Assembly: GCA_036377075.1 (NCBI GenBank)
Contig: DASUZB010000288.1
Span: forward strand, 1-22,438
Length of the DNA: 22,438 bases
Direction: 5' to 3'
Source of the DNA: DASUZB01 sp036377075
GTDB taxonomy: Bacteria > Actinomycetota > CALGFH01
Shown piece by piece: positions 1-6,107 of the stretch. How positions within the stretch are numbered: the first letter of the stretch is position 1; every line of letters starts with the position of its first letter. Under the pieces are notes generated by a model, which worked only from the letters and a program-made list of their open reading frames with translations, was not told the DNA's origin and searched no databases. Position numbers and translations under genes: made by a program.

Positions 1-521
1 GGTTCACGGTGCCGTTCGTGTGCGGGGCGACCAACCTCGGCGAGGCCCTGCGCCGGATCTCCGAGGGCGCGGCCATGATCCGCTCCAAGGGCGAGGCGGG
101 CACCGGCAACGTGATCGAGGCGGTGCGCCACATGCGCGCCATCACCGGGGACATCCGGCGCCTCGCCGGGCTCGACGAGAGCGAGCTGTACGCCGCCGCC
201 AAGGAGCTGCGCGCCCCCTACGAGCTGGTCGCCGAGGTCGCCCGCGAGGGCCGCCTGCCGGTGGTGCTGTTCACCGCCGGCGGCATCGCCACCCCCGCCG
301 ACGCCGCCCTGATGATGCAGCTCGGCGCGGACGGCGTGTTCGTCGGCTCGGGGATCTTCAAGTCCGCCGACCCGGCGCGCCGTGGCCGGGCGATCGTCGA
401 GGCGACCACCTTCTTCAACGACCCGTCGATCGTGGCCAAGGTGTCCCGCGGGCTCGGCGAGCCGATGGTCGGCATCGCGCGCGTGGCCGAGGGCGAGCGC
501 TTGTCCGTGCGCGGCTGGTAG
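1..521 (+). CDS. pdxS: Pyridoxal 5'-phosphate synthase, PdxS subunit (3' part)
   Basis: PdxS is the synthase half of the deoxyxylulose-5-phosphate-independent PLP pathway. It condenses ribose 5-phosphate, glyceraldehyde 3-phosphate and ammonia, and the ammonia comes from PdxT. The reading frame is already open at the left edge (codons from position 3) and reads FTVPFVCGATNLGEALRRI, a conserved internal stretch of the family. About 172 residues are visible. The family usually has about 290-305, so the N-terminal part, including the Schiff-base lysine, lies outside the window. Visible family marks are MIRSKGEAGTG (with the second conserved lysine), the phosphate-binding TAGGIATPADAALMMQLGADG, and FVGSGIFKS. 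The TAG stop is followed 5 nt later by pdxT, so the two are almost certainly co-transcribed and the proteins assemble together. Identification is by recognised motifs. The true start cannot be seen. Confidence 0.96.
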   Translation, partial: FTVPFVCGATNLGEALRRISEGAAMIRSKGEAGTGNVIEAVRHMRAITGDIRRLAGLDESELYAAAKELRAPYELVAEVAREGRLPVVLFTAGGIATPADAALMMQLGADGVFVGSGIFKSADPARRGRAIVEATTFFNDPSIVAKVSRGLGEPMVGIARVAEGERLSVRGW

Positions 522-526
522 GGCGC

Positions 527-1117
527 ATGGCCGGCGCACCCGTGATCGGCGTCCTGGCCCTGCAGGGCGACGTCCGCGAGCACCTGGCGGTGCTGGACGA
601 GATCGGCGCGCACGGCCGACCGGTGCGCACCCTGGCCGAGCTCGACGCGGTCGACGGGCTGATCGTGCCCGGTGGGGAGTCGACCGTGATCGGCAAGCTG
701 GCACGCCGCTACGGCCTGCTCGAGCCGCTGCGGGAGCGCGCCAAGGCGGGCTTCGGCGTCTTCGGCACCTGCGCCGGCCTCATCTTCATGGCCCGCGAGG
801 TCGAGGGCCCGCCGCAGCACCTGCTCGGCGTGCTCGACGTGCGCGTGCGCCGCAACGCGTTCGGGCGCCAGGTGGCCTCGTTCGAGGCGGAGTTCGACGT
901 CAAGGAGCTGGACGGCGGCCCGGTCACGGCGCTGTTCATCCGCGCCCCGTGGGTCTCCGAGCTGGCCCCGGGCGTCGAGGTGCTGGCCGAGGTGGACGGC
1001 CGCGTGGTCGCGGTGCGCCAGGGCAACCTGCTGGGGACCTCCTTCCATCCCGAGCTGGCCGGCGAGCCGCGCTTCCACCGCCGCTTCGTCGAGCTGGTCG
1101 CCGCCGCGGGCGGGTAG
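527..1117 (+). CDS. pdxT: Pyridoxal 5'-phosphate synthase glutaminase subunit PdxT
   Basis: PdxT is a class I (triad) glutamine amidotransferase that hydrolyses glutamine and passes ammonia to PdxS. The 196-residue product has the normal family length. It starts with VIGVLALQGDVREH, the usual PdxT N-terminus. GGES lies at residues 49-52, the nucleophile Cys82 sits in FGTCAGLI, and the catalytic His174 and Glu176 sit in SFHPEL. I chose the ATG at 527, which gives the canonical N-terminus 5 nt after the pdxS stop. A GGTAGGG stretch overlapping that stop can serve as ribosome binding site. In-frame extensions further upstream only read through pdxS in another frame. All triad residues are present, so the enzyme should be active. 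A 47-nt gap separates it from yebC. Confidence 0.97.
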   Translation: MAGAPVIGVLALQGDVREHLAVLDEIGAHGRPVRTLAELDAVDGLIVPGGESTVIGKLARRYGLLEPLRERAKAGFGVFGTCAGLIFMAREVEGPPQHLLGVLDVRVRRNAFGRQVASFEAEFDVKELDGGPVTALFIRAPWVSELAPGVEVLAEVDGRVVAVRQGNLLGTSFHPELAGEPRFHRRFVELVAAAGG

Positions 1118-1164
1118 CGCCACCGGCCTGGCGCGCGCCGGGCACGACACCGAAGGGAGCGAGC

Positions 1165-1911
1165 ATGTCCGGCCACTCCAAGTGGGCCACCATCAAGCAC
1201 AAGAAGGGCGCCACCGACGCCCGCCGCGGCAAGCTGTTCGCCAAGCTGATCCGCGCGATCGAGGTGGCCGCGCGGACCGGTGGCAGCAACGTGGACGGCA
1301 ACCCCACCCTGGCCGACGCCATCCAGAAGGCCAAGGACAACTCGGTCCCCAACGACACCATCGACCGCGCCGTCAAGCGCGGCGCCGGCGAGCTCAAGGG
1401 ACCCCCACCCGACCTGGTCACCTACGAGGGCTACGCCCCCGGCGGGGTGGCGGTGCTGGTGGAGGCGCTGACCGACAACCGCAACCGCACCGCCGCCGAC
1501 GTGCGCCGGGCGTTCTCCAAGACGGGCGGGAGCATGGCCGACGCCGGCAGCGTCGCCTACCTGTTCAGCCGCAAGGGCCAGCTGGTGGTGCCCGGCGGCG
1601 CCGCCGACGAGGACCGGGTGATGGAGGCCGCCCTCGACGCCGGGGCCGAGGACGTGCAGCTCGGCGACGACGGCTTCACCGTCACCACCGCCGCCGGTGA
1701 CCTGCGCGCCGTGCGGGCCGCCTTCGACCAGGCCGGCCTCGGCTACGACTCGGCCGGGGTCACCATGGTGCCGAGCATGTCGGTGCCGCTCGAGCGCGAC
1801 AACGCCGTCAAGGTCCTGCGCCTGTTGGACGCGCTCGAGGAGCTCGACGACGTCCAGGACGTGTACGCCAACTTCGACATCCCCGACGCGGTCATGGCCG
1901 AGGTCAGCTGA
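1165..1911 (+). CDS. yebC: YebC/PmpR family (TACO1-like) regulatory protein
   Basis: This is a 248-residue member of the YebC/TACO1 family. Members have been described as DNA-binding regulators and, more recently, as translation factors that help ribosomes through difficult motifs. The N-terminus MSGHSKWATIKHKKGATDA is the family signature, and KLFAKLIRAIEVAAR and the glycine-rich YEGYAPGGVAVLVEALTDN segment are also typical. The C-terminal MVPSMSVPL...NFDIPDAVM matches the family end. The ATG at 1165 is preceded by AAGGGAG (about 1153-1159). The pdxS-pdxT-yebC order, followed by ruvC, is common in Actinomycetota, and the usual yebC-ruvC adjacency is broken here by the reverse-strand acetyltransferase. 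No internal disruption is seen. The cellular role in this organism cannot be resolved from sequence alone. Confidence 0.96.
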   Translation: MSGHSKWATIKHKKGATDARRGKLFAKLIRAIEVAARTGGSNVDGNPTLADAIQKAKDNSVPNDTIDRAVKRGAGELKGPPPDLVTYEGYAPGGVAVLVEALTDNRNRTAADVRRAFSKTGGSMADAGSVAYLFSRKGQLVVPGGAADEDRVMEAALDAGAEDVQLGDDGFTVTTAAGDLRAVRAAFDQAGLGYDSAGVTMVPSMSVPLERDNAVKVLRLLDALEELDDVQDVYANFDIPDAVMAEVS

Positions 1912-1935
1912 GAGCTGATAGCAGGATGGGCTGGT

Positions 1936-2748
1936 TCAAGCTCGTCGAGCGCGAACCCAATCGCGCTGCTCGCGCACGACGGTGAACCCGGCCGATCGGT
2001 ACAGCGCCACCGCGGCGTCGTTGGTGGACGGTGTCGCGACGGCGACCGCGCTCGCACCCCGTTGGGCCAGCGCCGCGCACGCGCCCAGCACGGCATCGCG
2101 CCCATGGCCGTGCCCGCGATGGTCCGGATGGGTGCCGACCGGCTCGAGCAGCCCGCACCTGCCCTCGCCCGCGAACCATCCGGTCGCGGCGGCTGCGGGC
2201 TCCCCCGTGGGCGTGCGCACCAGCGCCTCCACGGCCAGCCCGCCCGCCGGCGACCGCTTCATCGTGCGCCAGCGCTCGACGGTGAAGGTGGATCCCGCGA
2301 AGGCGGACCGCTGCACCAGCACCCGGTCGGCCGCACCGGCCTCACCGACCGGCTCGGCGCGGCTCGACACCGGCCGCGGGGTCCACGACATGACGAGCCA
2401 GGACTCCTCCTGCTCGAGCTCCCACCCGGGCACGGGCAGGCCGTCGGACCAATCGTTGCCGGGCTCGAGCAGCTCCTCGGCATCGGCCGCGAGCGCCCCG
2501 AGGTCGGCGCCGGGCGCGGCGGTCACGCGCAGCACGGGGCCGTCGAGGAAACCGGCTGCCACCGGCACCACGTCACCAATCCAAAGGAAAACGGCCGCGT
2601 CGTCGAACCGCAGGTACCAGCCCACGTCTCCGGGATGGACGCCGCCGCCCGGGGCATCGACCGGCGTCCACTCGCACAGCGCGCGCAGCGCCGGACCGGT
2701 TTCGGCAGGGGTCAGGCGGTGCCGCGCGAGTGCGATCATGGACGGCAT
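1936..2748 (-). CDS. GNAT-family N-acetyltransferase
   Basis: This reverse-strand gene encodes about 270 residues. The C-terminal third carries GNAT motif A with the acetyl-CoA pyrophosphate loop (VGTHPDHRGHGHGRDAV, residues 204-220, R-G-H-G-H-G core) and motif B (NDAAVALYRSAGF, 243-255). Residues 1-140 form an additional acidic, tryptophan-containing domain that I do not recognise, and substrate specificity is unknown. Two ATGs, at 2748 (MPSMIALARH) and 2739 (MIALARH), are possible. Neither has a clear Shine-Dalgarno sequence, so the message may be leaderless. I report the longer form. An open frame extends further upstream but would overlap the ruvC promoter and ruvC, and it has no protein-like character. 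The stop faces the yebC stop across 24 nt. The gene sits between yebC and ruvC and looks like an insertion into that conserved pair. Confidence 0.85.
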   Translation of the reverse strand: MPSMIALARHRLTPAETGPALRALCEWTPVDAPGGGVHPGDVGWYLRFDDAAVFLWIGDVVPVAAGFLDGPVLRVTAAPGADLGALAADAEELLEPGNDWSDGLPVPGWELEQEESWLVMSWTPRPVSSRAEPVGEAGAADRVLVQRSAFAGSTFTVERWRTMKRSPAGGLAVEALVRTPTGEPAAAATGWFAGEGRCGLLEPVGTHPDHRGHGHGRDAVLGACAALAQRGASAVAVATPSTNDAAVALYRSAGFTVVREQRDWVRARRA

Positions 2749-2855
2749 GATTGGCCAGCGCGCCACGGTGTCGCAAAGGCTTTTGACCAGTGCCGCCACA
2801 CAGGGGGCGACGGCGGTCCGGCGGGCGGCTGGCTCCTCGTGCCCGCGTGGCGTGG

Positions 2856-2882
2856 TTGAGTAGCGAGGTTGGAACATATAGT
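2856..2882 (+). promoter_or_regulatory. Candidate sigma-70-type promoter for ruvCAB
   Basis: A TATAGT hexamer at 2877-2882 is a good -10 element and stands out in this GC-rich DNA. TTGAGT at 2856-2861 is a plausible -35 with a short 15-nt spacer (16 nt if read as GTTGAG). Transcription would begin near 2889, about 30 nt before ruvC. The element lies in the gap between the divergent acetyltransferase gene and ruvC, which is where a new promoter is needed. The spacing is not ideal. Confidence 0.5.
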
Positions 2883-2919
2883 CTGATTGCCCAAACACCT
2901 GTTCGGGGCGGGAGGCCGG

Positions 2920-3516
2920 ATGCGCGTCGTGGGGGTCGACCCCGGGCTGGGCCGCTGCGGCTACGCCGTGGTCGACCAGGACGGCGGCAAGCCGCAGGCG
3001 GTCACCTACGGCACCATCGCCACCCGCGGCGAGGAGGTCGCGCCGCGCCTGGCCGAGCTCGCCGAGCGCTTCCGCGCGGTGGTGGCCGAGACGCGGCCCG
3101 ACTGCCTGGCGATCGAGCGGCTGTTCGTCAACGCCAACGTCCGCACGGCGATGGCCGTCGGCCAGGCCTCCGGGGTGGTGCTGCTGATCGCGGCCGAGCA
3201 CGGCATGCCCGTCACCGCCTACACCCCGTCGCAGGTCAAGCGCACCATGGCGGGCGTCGGCAGCGCCCCCAAGGAGCAGGTCGGCTACATGGTCCGCAGC
3301 ACCCTCGGGCTGGCCGCCGTGCCCACCCCGGCCGACACCGCCGACGCCCTCGCGGTCGCCCTGTGCCACCTGCACCACCTCGGCATGCACGCCGCCACCG
3401 GCGGGCGTGCCGCCGCCATCGGCGCCGCGCCACAGGACGCCTGGCTGGCCCGTGCCGCGCCCACCTCGCCCGGCCTGCGGCCGCCGGCGGGCCGACCCAA
3501 CGGTGGGCGGCGGTGA
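2920..3516 (+). CDS. ruvC: Holliday junction resolvase RuvC
   Basis: RuvC is the endonuclease that nicks Holliday junctions symmetrically, guided by RuvAB. The 198-residue product begins MRVVGVDPGLGRCGYAV. The four acidic metal ligands of the RNase H-like fold are visible: Asp7 in GVDPG, Glu66 in AIERLF, and Asp139 and Asp142 in PADTADALA. The ATG at 2920 follows GGGAGG (2910-2915) at 4 nt. A longer in-frame start at 2887 would add eleven unconserved residues and lie right at the predicted transcription start. The last 35 residues are a Pro/Gly/Ala-rich tail beyond the catalytic domain. The TGA stop overlaps the ruvA GTG start (GTGA), which suggests translational coupling. Length and residues are those of an active enzyme. 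Confidence 0.97.
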   Translation: MRVVGVDPGLGRCGYAVVDQDGGKPQAVTYGTIATRGEEVAPRLAELAERFRAVVAETRPDCLAIERLFVNANVRTAMAVGQASGVVLLIAAEHGMPVTAYTPSQVKRTMAGVGSAPKEQVGYMVRSTLGLAAVPTPADTADALAVALCHLHHLGMHAATGGRAAAIGAAPQDAWLARAAPTSPGLRPPAGRPNGGRR

Positions 3517-4106
3517 TCGCCAGCCTCCGCGGCCGCCTCGCCGCGCTGCTGCCCGACGGGGCGGTGATCGAGGTCGGCGGCGTCGGCTACCGCGTCTTCC
3601 TCACCCCCAAGGCGCTCGCCGCGCTGCCCCGCGACGGCGAGGTGCTGGTCCACACGGTCACCTACGTCCGCGAGGACACCCTCGCCCTGTACGGCTTCGG
3701 CAGCCAGGACGAGCAGCTCGCCTTCGAGAAGCTGCTCAGCGCGAGCGGCGTCGGCCCCAAGCTGGCGCTGGCGATCCTCTCGGTGCACTCGCCCGACGCG
3801 CTGCGCCGCGCCATCGGCGCCGGCGACGCCGACGCCCTCACCCTGGTCCCCGGGGTGGGCCGCAAGGGCGCCGCCCGCCTGGTCCTCGAGCTCAAGGGCA
3901 AGCTCGGCGACGGCGTGGCCGAGCCGCCGGTGGAGGCGGGCGGCCGGGCCGCCTACGGCGAGGTCCGCGAGGCGCTCGGCAGCCTCGGCTACGGGCCCGC
4001 CGAGGTCAAGGTGGCCCTCGAGTCGCTGCCGGCCGACGCCGGCGAGCTGCCCACCGAGCAGCTCCTGCGCCTGGCCCTGCGCGCCCTCGCCGGCGGGAGG
4101 GGGTGA
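3513..4106 (+). CDS. ruvA: Holliday junction branch migration protein RuvA
   Basis: RuvA is the tetrameric junction-binding protein that loads the RuvB motor. The 197-residue product starts IASLRGRLAALLPDGAVIEVGGVGYRV, the usual OB-fold N-terminal domain. Domain II holds two helix-hairpin-helix motifs (GVGPKLALAIL, about residues 79-89, and LVPGVGRKGAARLVLELK, 111-128), the second ending in the common LELKGKL. A flexible Gly/Ala linker (about 132-147) leads to domain III (YGEVREALGSLGYGPAEV...), which contacts RuvB. The start is GTG at 3513, overlapping the ruvC TGA by four bases. The stop overlaps the ruvB GTG start in the same way. The overlaps mean the three subunits are made from one message. 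Confidence 0.97.
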   Translation: MIASLRGRLAALLPDGAVIEVGGVGYRVFLTPKALAALPRDGEVLVHTVTYVREDTLALYGFGSQDEQLAFEKLLSASGVGPKLALAILSVHSPDALRRAIGAGDADALTLVPGVGRKGAARLVLELKGKLGDGVAEPPVEAGGRAAYGEVREALGSLGYGPAEVKVALESLPADAGELPTEQLLRLALRALAGGRG

Positions 4107-5143
4107 GCGGCGCGACCGACATCCTCGCGCCGCACGCCGCGCCGGAGGAGCGCGCCGGCGAGGGCAGCCTGCGCCCGCGCCGCCTCGACGAGTTCGTCGG
4201 CCAGGCGCGCGTGCGCGAGCAGCTCGGCGTGGTGCTCGAGTCGGCGCGGCGGCGTGGCCTGCCCCCCGACCACCTGCTGTTCTCCGGACCGCCCGGCCTC
4301 GGCAAGACCAGCCTCGCCACCATCGTCGCCAACGAGCTCGAGGTCGGCCTGCGGGTCACCTCCGGCCCGGCGCTGGAGCGGGCCGGGGACCTCGCCGCCA
4401 CCCTCACCGGCCTGGAGCCCAGCGACGTGCTGTTCGTCGACGAGGTCCACCGCCTGCCCCGCGCGGTCGAGGAGGTCCTCTACCCGGCGATGGAGGACTT
4501 CCAGATCGACGTGGTGCTCGGCAAGGGGCCCGGTGCCCGCAGCCTGCGCCTCGACCTGCCGCGCTTCACCCTGGTCGGCGCGACCACCCGCACCGGGCTG
4601 ATCACCTCGCCGCTGCGCGACCGCTTCGGCTTCGCCGCCCGCCTCGACCTCTACGAGCCGGCCGAGCTCGAGGCGATCGTGATCCGCTCGGCCGGCATCC
4701 TCGGCGTCGAGGTCGACGCCGAGGGCGCCGCCGTGCTGGCGGGCCGCTCCCGCGGCACCCCGCGGATCGCCAACCGCCTGCTCCGCCGGGTGCGCGACTA
4801 CGCCGAGGTGAAGGGGAGCGGCCGCATCGATGCCGCCACCGCCGTGCAGGCGCTGGAGCTGTTCGAGGTCGACGCGCTCGGCCTCGACAAGCTCGACCTG
4901 GCGCTGCTCGCGGTGCTGTGCCGGCGCTTCGCCGGCACGCCGGTGGGGCTCACCACCATGGCGGTGTCGCTCGGCGAGGAACCGGACACGATCGAGGACG
5001 TGACCGAACCGTTCCTGGTGCGGCTCGGCTTCGTCCAGCGGACGCCGCGCGGCCGGGTGGCGACCGCCGCCGCCTTCGCCCACCTCGGCCTGCAGCCCCC
5101 GTCGGGCACGCCGGGCGCGCCGTCCGGCTCGCTGTTCGAGTAG
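4103..5143 (+). CDS. ruvB: Holliday junction branch migration DNA helicase RuvB
   Basis: RuvB is the AAA+ hexameric motor that drives branch migration with RuvA. The product is 346 residues, normal for the family. SLRPRRLDEFVGQ at the N-terminus is the usual RuvB entry. Walker A is GPPGLGKT (residues 62-69), Walker B is FVDEVH (111-116), sensor 1 is GATTRTG, and the arginine finger is Arg172 in SPLRDRFG. The C-terminal winged helix contains GLTTMAVSLGEE and a QRTPRGR ending. The GTG at 4103 overlaps the ruvA stop and has GGGAGG (4095-4100) just upstream with a very short 2-nt gap, so re-initiation by the ruvA ribosome is likely. The TAG stop is the first three bases of a long hairpin described separately. 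Confidence 0.97.
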   Translation: MSGATDILAPHAAPEERAGEGSLRPRRLDEFVGQARVREQLGVVLESARRRGLPPDHLLFSGPPGLGKTSLATIVANELEVGLRVTSGPALERAGDLAATLTGLEPSDVLFVDEVHRLPRAVEEVLYPAMEDFQIDVVLGKGPGARSLRLDLPRFTLVGATTRTGLITSPLRDRFGFAARLDLYEPAELEAIVIRSAGILGVEVDAEGAAVLAGRSRGTPRIANRLLRRVRDYAEVKGSGRIDAATAVQALELFEVDALGLDKLDLALLAVLCRRFAGTPVGLTTMAVSLGEEPDTIEDVTEPFLVRLGFVQRTPRGRVATAAAFAHLGLQPPSGTPGAPSGSLFE

Positions 5144-5235
5144 GGAGCCGGTCATGTACCGGTGCTGCGCCTCCATCACCTGCAGCGACCGCATTCGGCG
5201 ACGGCGCGCACCGCGGGTACGTGACTGGCTCCCTA
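5141..5235 (+). terminator. Long stem-loop at the ruvB 3' end (possible terminator)
   Basis: Arms of 20 nt at 5141-5160 and 5216-5235 are inverted copies with 18/20 identity. The two differences pair as G.U (5150 with 5226) and U.G (5155 with 5221) in the plus-sense RNA, so all 20 positions pair. Inside, 5161-5171 (GGTGC-T-GCGCC) pairs with 5203-5212 (GGCGCGCACC) with one bulged base on the left and three on the right. This gives about 30 pairs in total. The first three bases are the ruvB TAG. There is no U-tract, which is common in high-GC Actinomycetota. It separates ruvB from the convergent small ORF ending at 5258. A 95-bp TA-flanked miniature element is an alternative reading. Confidence 0.6.
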
Positions 5236-5257
5236 GCGCTCGCGGCCGGCGGGGGAG

Positions 5258-5407
5258 TCAGTCCAGCAGGTCGTCGATCGCGGCGAGGACGTCCTCGCTG
5301 TCGGCCAGCAGCCGGCTGCGGTCGATCACCGCCGCCTCCGCGGCCGGGCCTTCGGATCCTGCCTGGCGCCCGCGCCGGGCCTGGCGCCTGATCCGCACCG
5401 CCACCAT
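5258..5407 (-). CDS. Hypothetical small protein, 49 residues, Pup-like C-terminal helix
   Basis: This reverse-strand ORF has an excellent ribosome binding site, AGGGAGGA (5413-5420), 5 nt before its ATG at 5407. The product has a strongly basic N-terminal third (VRIRRQARRGRQ, residues 4-15), a small-residue linker, and an acidic helix ADSEDVLAAIDDLLD ending at the stop. That last segment resembles the central helix of the actinobacterial ubiquitin-like protein Pup (pattern D-x-V-L-x-x-I-D-D-x-L). However, it stops where Pup continues to its conjugated Gly-Gly-Gln/Glu tail, and neither other reading frame restores such a tail. It is therefore not a functional Pup by sequence. No known family is recognised with confidence. 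The gene converges on ruvB, with the long hairpin between them. It may be a real small protein of unknown role. Confidence 0.55.
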   Translation of the reverse strand: MVAVRIRRQARRGRQAGSEGPAAEAAVIDRSRLLADSEDVLAAIDDLLD

Positions 5408-5412
5408 GCGAG

Positions 5413-5420
5413 TCCTCCCT
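5413..5420 (-). promoter_or_regulatory. Strong ribosome binding site for the 49-codon ORF
   Basis: AGGGAGGA on the reverse strand lies 5 nt from the ATG at 5407. It is the main evidence that this short ORF is translated and that translation starts there, not further upstream in the 79-codon open frame. Confidence 0.65.
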
Positions 5421-5647
5421 GTGCTCGACTCACCCGCCCCACCTGTTGAGGCGTTCGCCGTCACTGGTGATACGTACGCATTGCCACCGGGGTTCATCGC
5501 CGATCCGATCGGCAGCGACGCCCGGTCCGGCAGGCCGCCGGGGGATCATTGCAGCGTAGTTCTATCGGACTAGTACACAGCGGTGCAAGTACCCCCCGCC
5601 CGCGGTGGAGAAACCCAGCTCACCAGCAAGACGGCGGGTGGGCGCAG
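5421..5647. other. Non-coding interval between small ORF and yajC promoter
   Basis: I see no protein-like frame on either strand here. It holds the start side of the reverse-strand small ORF and the approach to the yajC promoter. The only notable short elements are a TCAC-TG-GTGA inverted repeat (5461-5470) directly followed by TACGTA (5471-5476), and a locally AT-richer patch at about 5546-5580 containing TTGCAG and TAGTAC with 16 nt between them. That patch could be a second weak promoter but lacks the final T of a -10 element. Functions are unassigned. Confidence 0.4.
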
Positions 5648-5676
5648 TTGCGCTCGGCCAGGGCCGCTTCTAGGAT
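5648..5676 (+). promoter_or_regulatory. Candidate promoter of the yajC-HD-secD-secF operon
   Basis: TTGCGC (5648-5653) and TAGGAT (5671-5676) are separated by exactly 17 nt and fit a sigma-70-type promoter. Transcription would start near 5683, leaving a leader of about 98 nt before yajC. The leader includes a CCCGGG-TCCGTG-CCCGGG stem-loop (5747-5764) that ends 6 nt before the yajC Shine-Dalgarno sequence. Confidence 0.55.
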
Positions 5677-5746
5677 GACGGCTGCGCCGCGGCTGGGCCG
5701 TGGCCTGCTCTCGTGCGGTGCGGCCGACCACGCCGCCGTGCGCCGA

Positions 5747-5764
5747 CCCGGGTCCGTGCCCGGG
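5747..5764 (+). promoter_or_regulatory. Small GC stem-loop in the yajC leader
   Basis: Two CCCGGG blocks separated by TCCGTG can form a 6-bp all-GC hairpin. It ends at 5764, and the yajC ribosome binding site GGAGG begins at 5771. Because CCCGGG is itself palindromic, the pairing could also be cruciform DNA or chance. A role in exposing or masking the ribosome binding site is inference only. Confidence 0.3.
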
Positions 5765-5780
5765 CTCCTCGGAGGTCCTT

Positions 5781-6107
5781 ATGAACCAAGGCGCGTCGTT
5801 CATCTTCATTGCGTTGATGTTCGGCTTCTTCTACTTCCTGATCATCAGACCGCAGCGCAAGCGCATGACCGACCTCCAGTCGCTGCAGCGCTCGCTCGAG
5901 CTCGGCGACGAGGTGGTCACCATGGGCGGCTTCCTCGGCACCATCCGGCGCTTCGACGGCGACATCGTCACCCTCGAGCTGTCGCCGGGCACCGAGGCGC
6001 GCGTCAACCGCCGCGCCATCTCCGCCCGGATCGACGCCGACCAGCCCGGCGTGATCGCGGACGGGGCCGAGGCCGAAGAGGTCGACCAGGAGTCGGCCAA
6101 GGAATGA
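5781..6107 (+). CDS. yajC: Preprotein translocase subunit YajC
   Basis: YajC is the small membrane partner of the SecDF complex at the SecYEG export channel. The product is 108 residues with one transmembrane segment (about residues 6-23, ASFIFIALMFGFFYFLII). The signature RPQRKRMTDLQSL follows at the cytoplasmic face, then LGDEVVTMGGFLGTI of the conserved beta-rich domain. An acidic tail ends ...VDQESAKE. The ATG at 5781 has GGAGG at 5771-5775 with a 5-nt gap. An in-frame GTG upstream would add 27 proline-rich residues before the membrane segment and is not supported. The stop overlaps the next start (ATGA), so translation of the HD protein is probably coupled. secD and secF follow. Confidence 0.95.
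   Translation: MNQGASFIFIALMFGFFYFLIIRPQRKRMTDLQSLQRSLELGDEVVTMGGFLGTIRRFDGDIVTLELSPGTEARVNRRAISARIDADQPGVIADGAEAEEVDQESAKE

Noticed and set aside
2749..3390. N-terminal extension of the reverse-strand acetyltransferase
   Set aside because: It would run antisense through the ruvC promoter and into ruvC. The added residues look like a shadow of ruvC.
5258..5407. Calling the 49-residue ORF a functional Pup
   Set aside because: The required C-terminal tail ending in Gly-Gly-Gln/Glu is absent and no frameshift restores it. Only a helix resemblance can be claimed.
5154..5573. Forward ORF of 139 codons after ruvB
   Set aside because: It starts inside the hairpin, has an Arg/Ser-rich translation without recognisable domains, and is antisense to the small ORF with the better ribosome binding site.
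5549..5576. Second promoter TTGCAG-16 nt-TAGTAC before yajC
   Set aside because: The -10 lacks the final T and the spacer is short. TTGCGC/TAGGAT at 5648-5676 is better placed and spaced.
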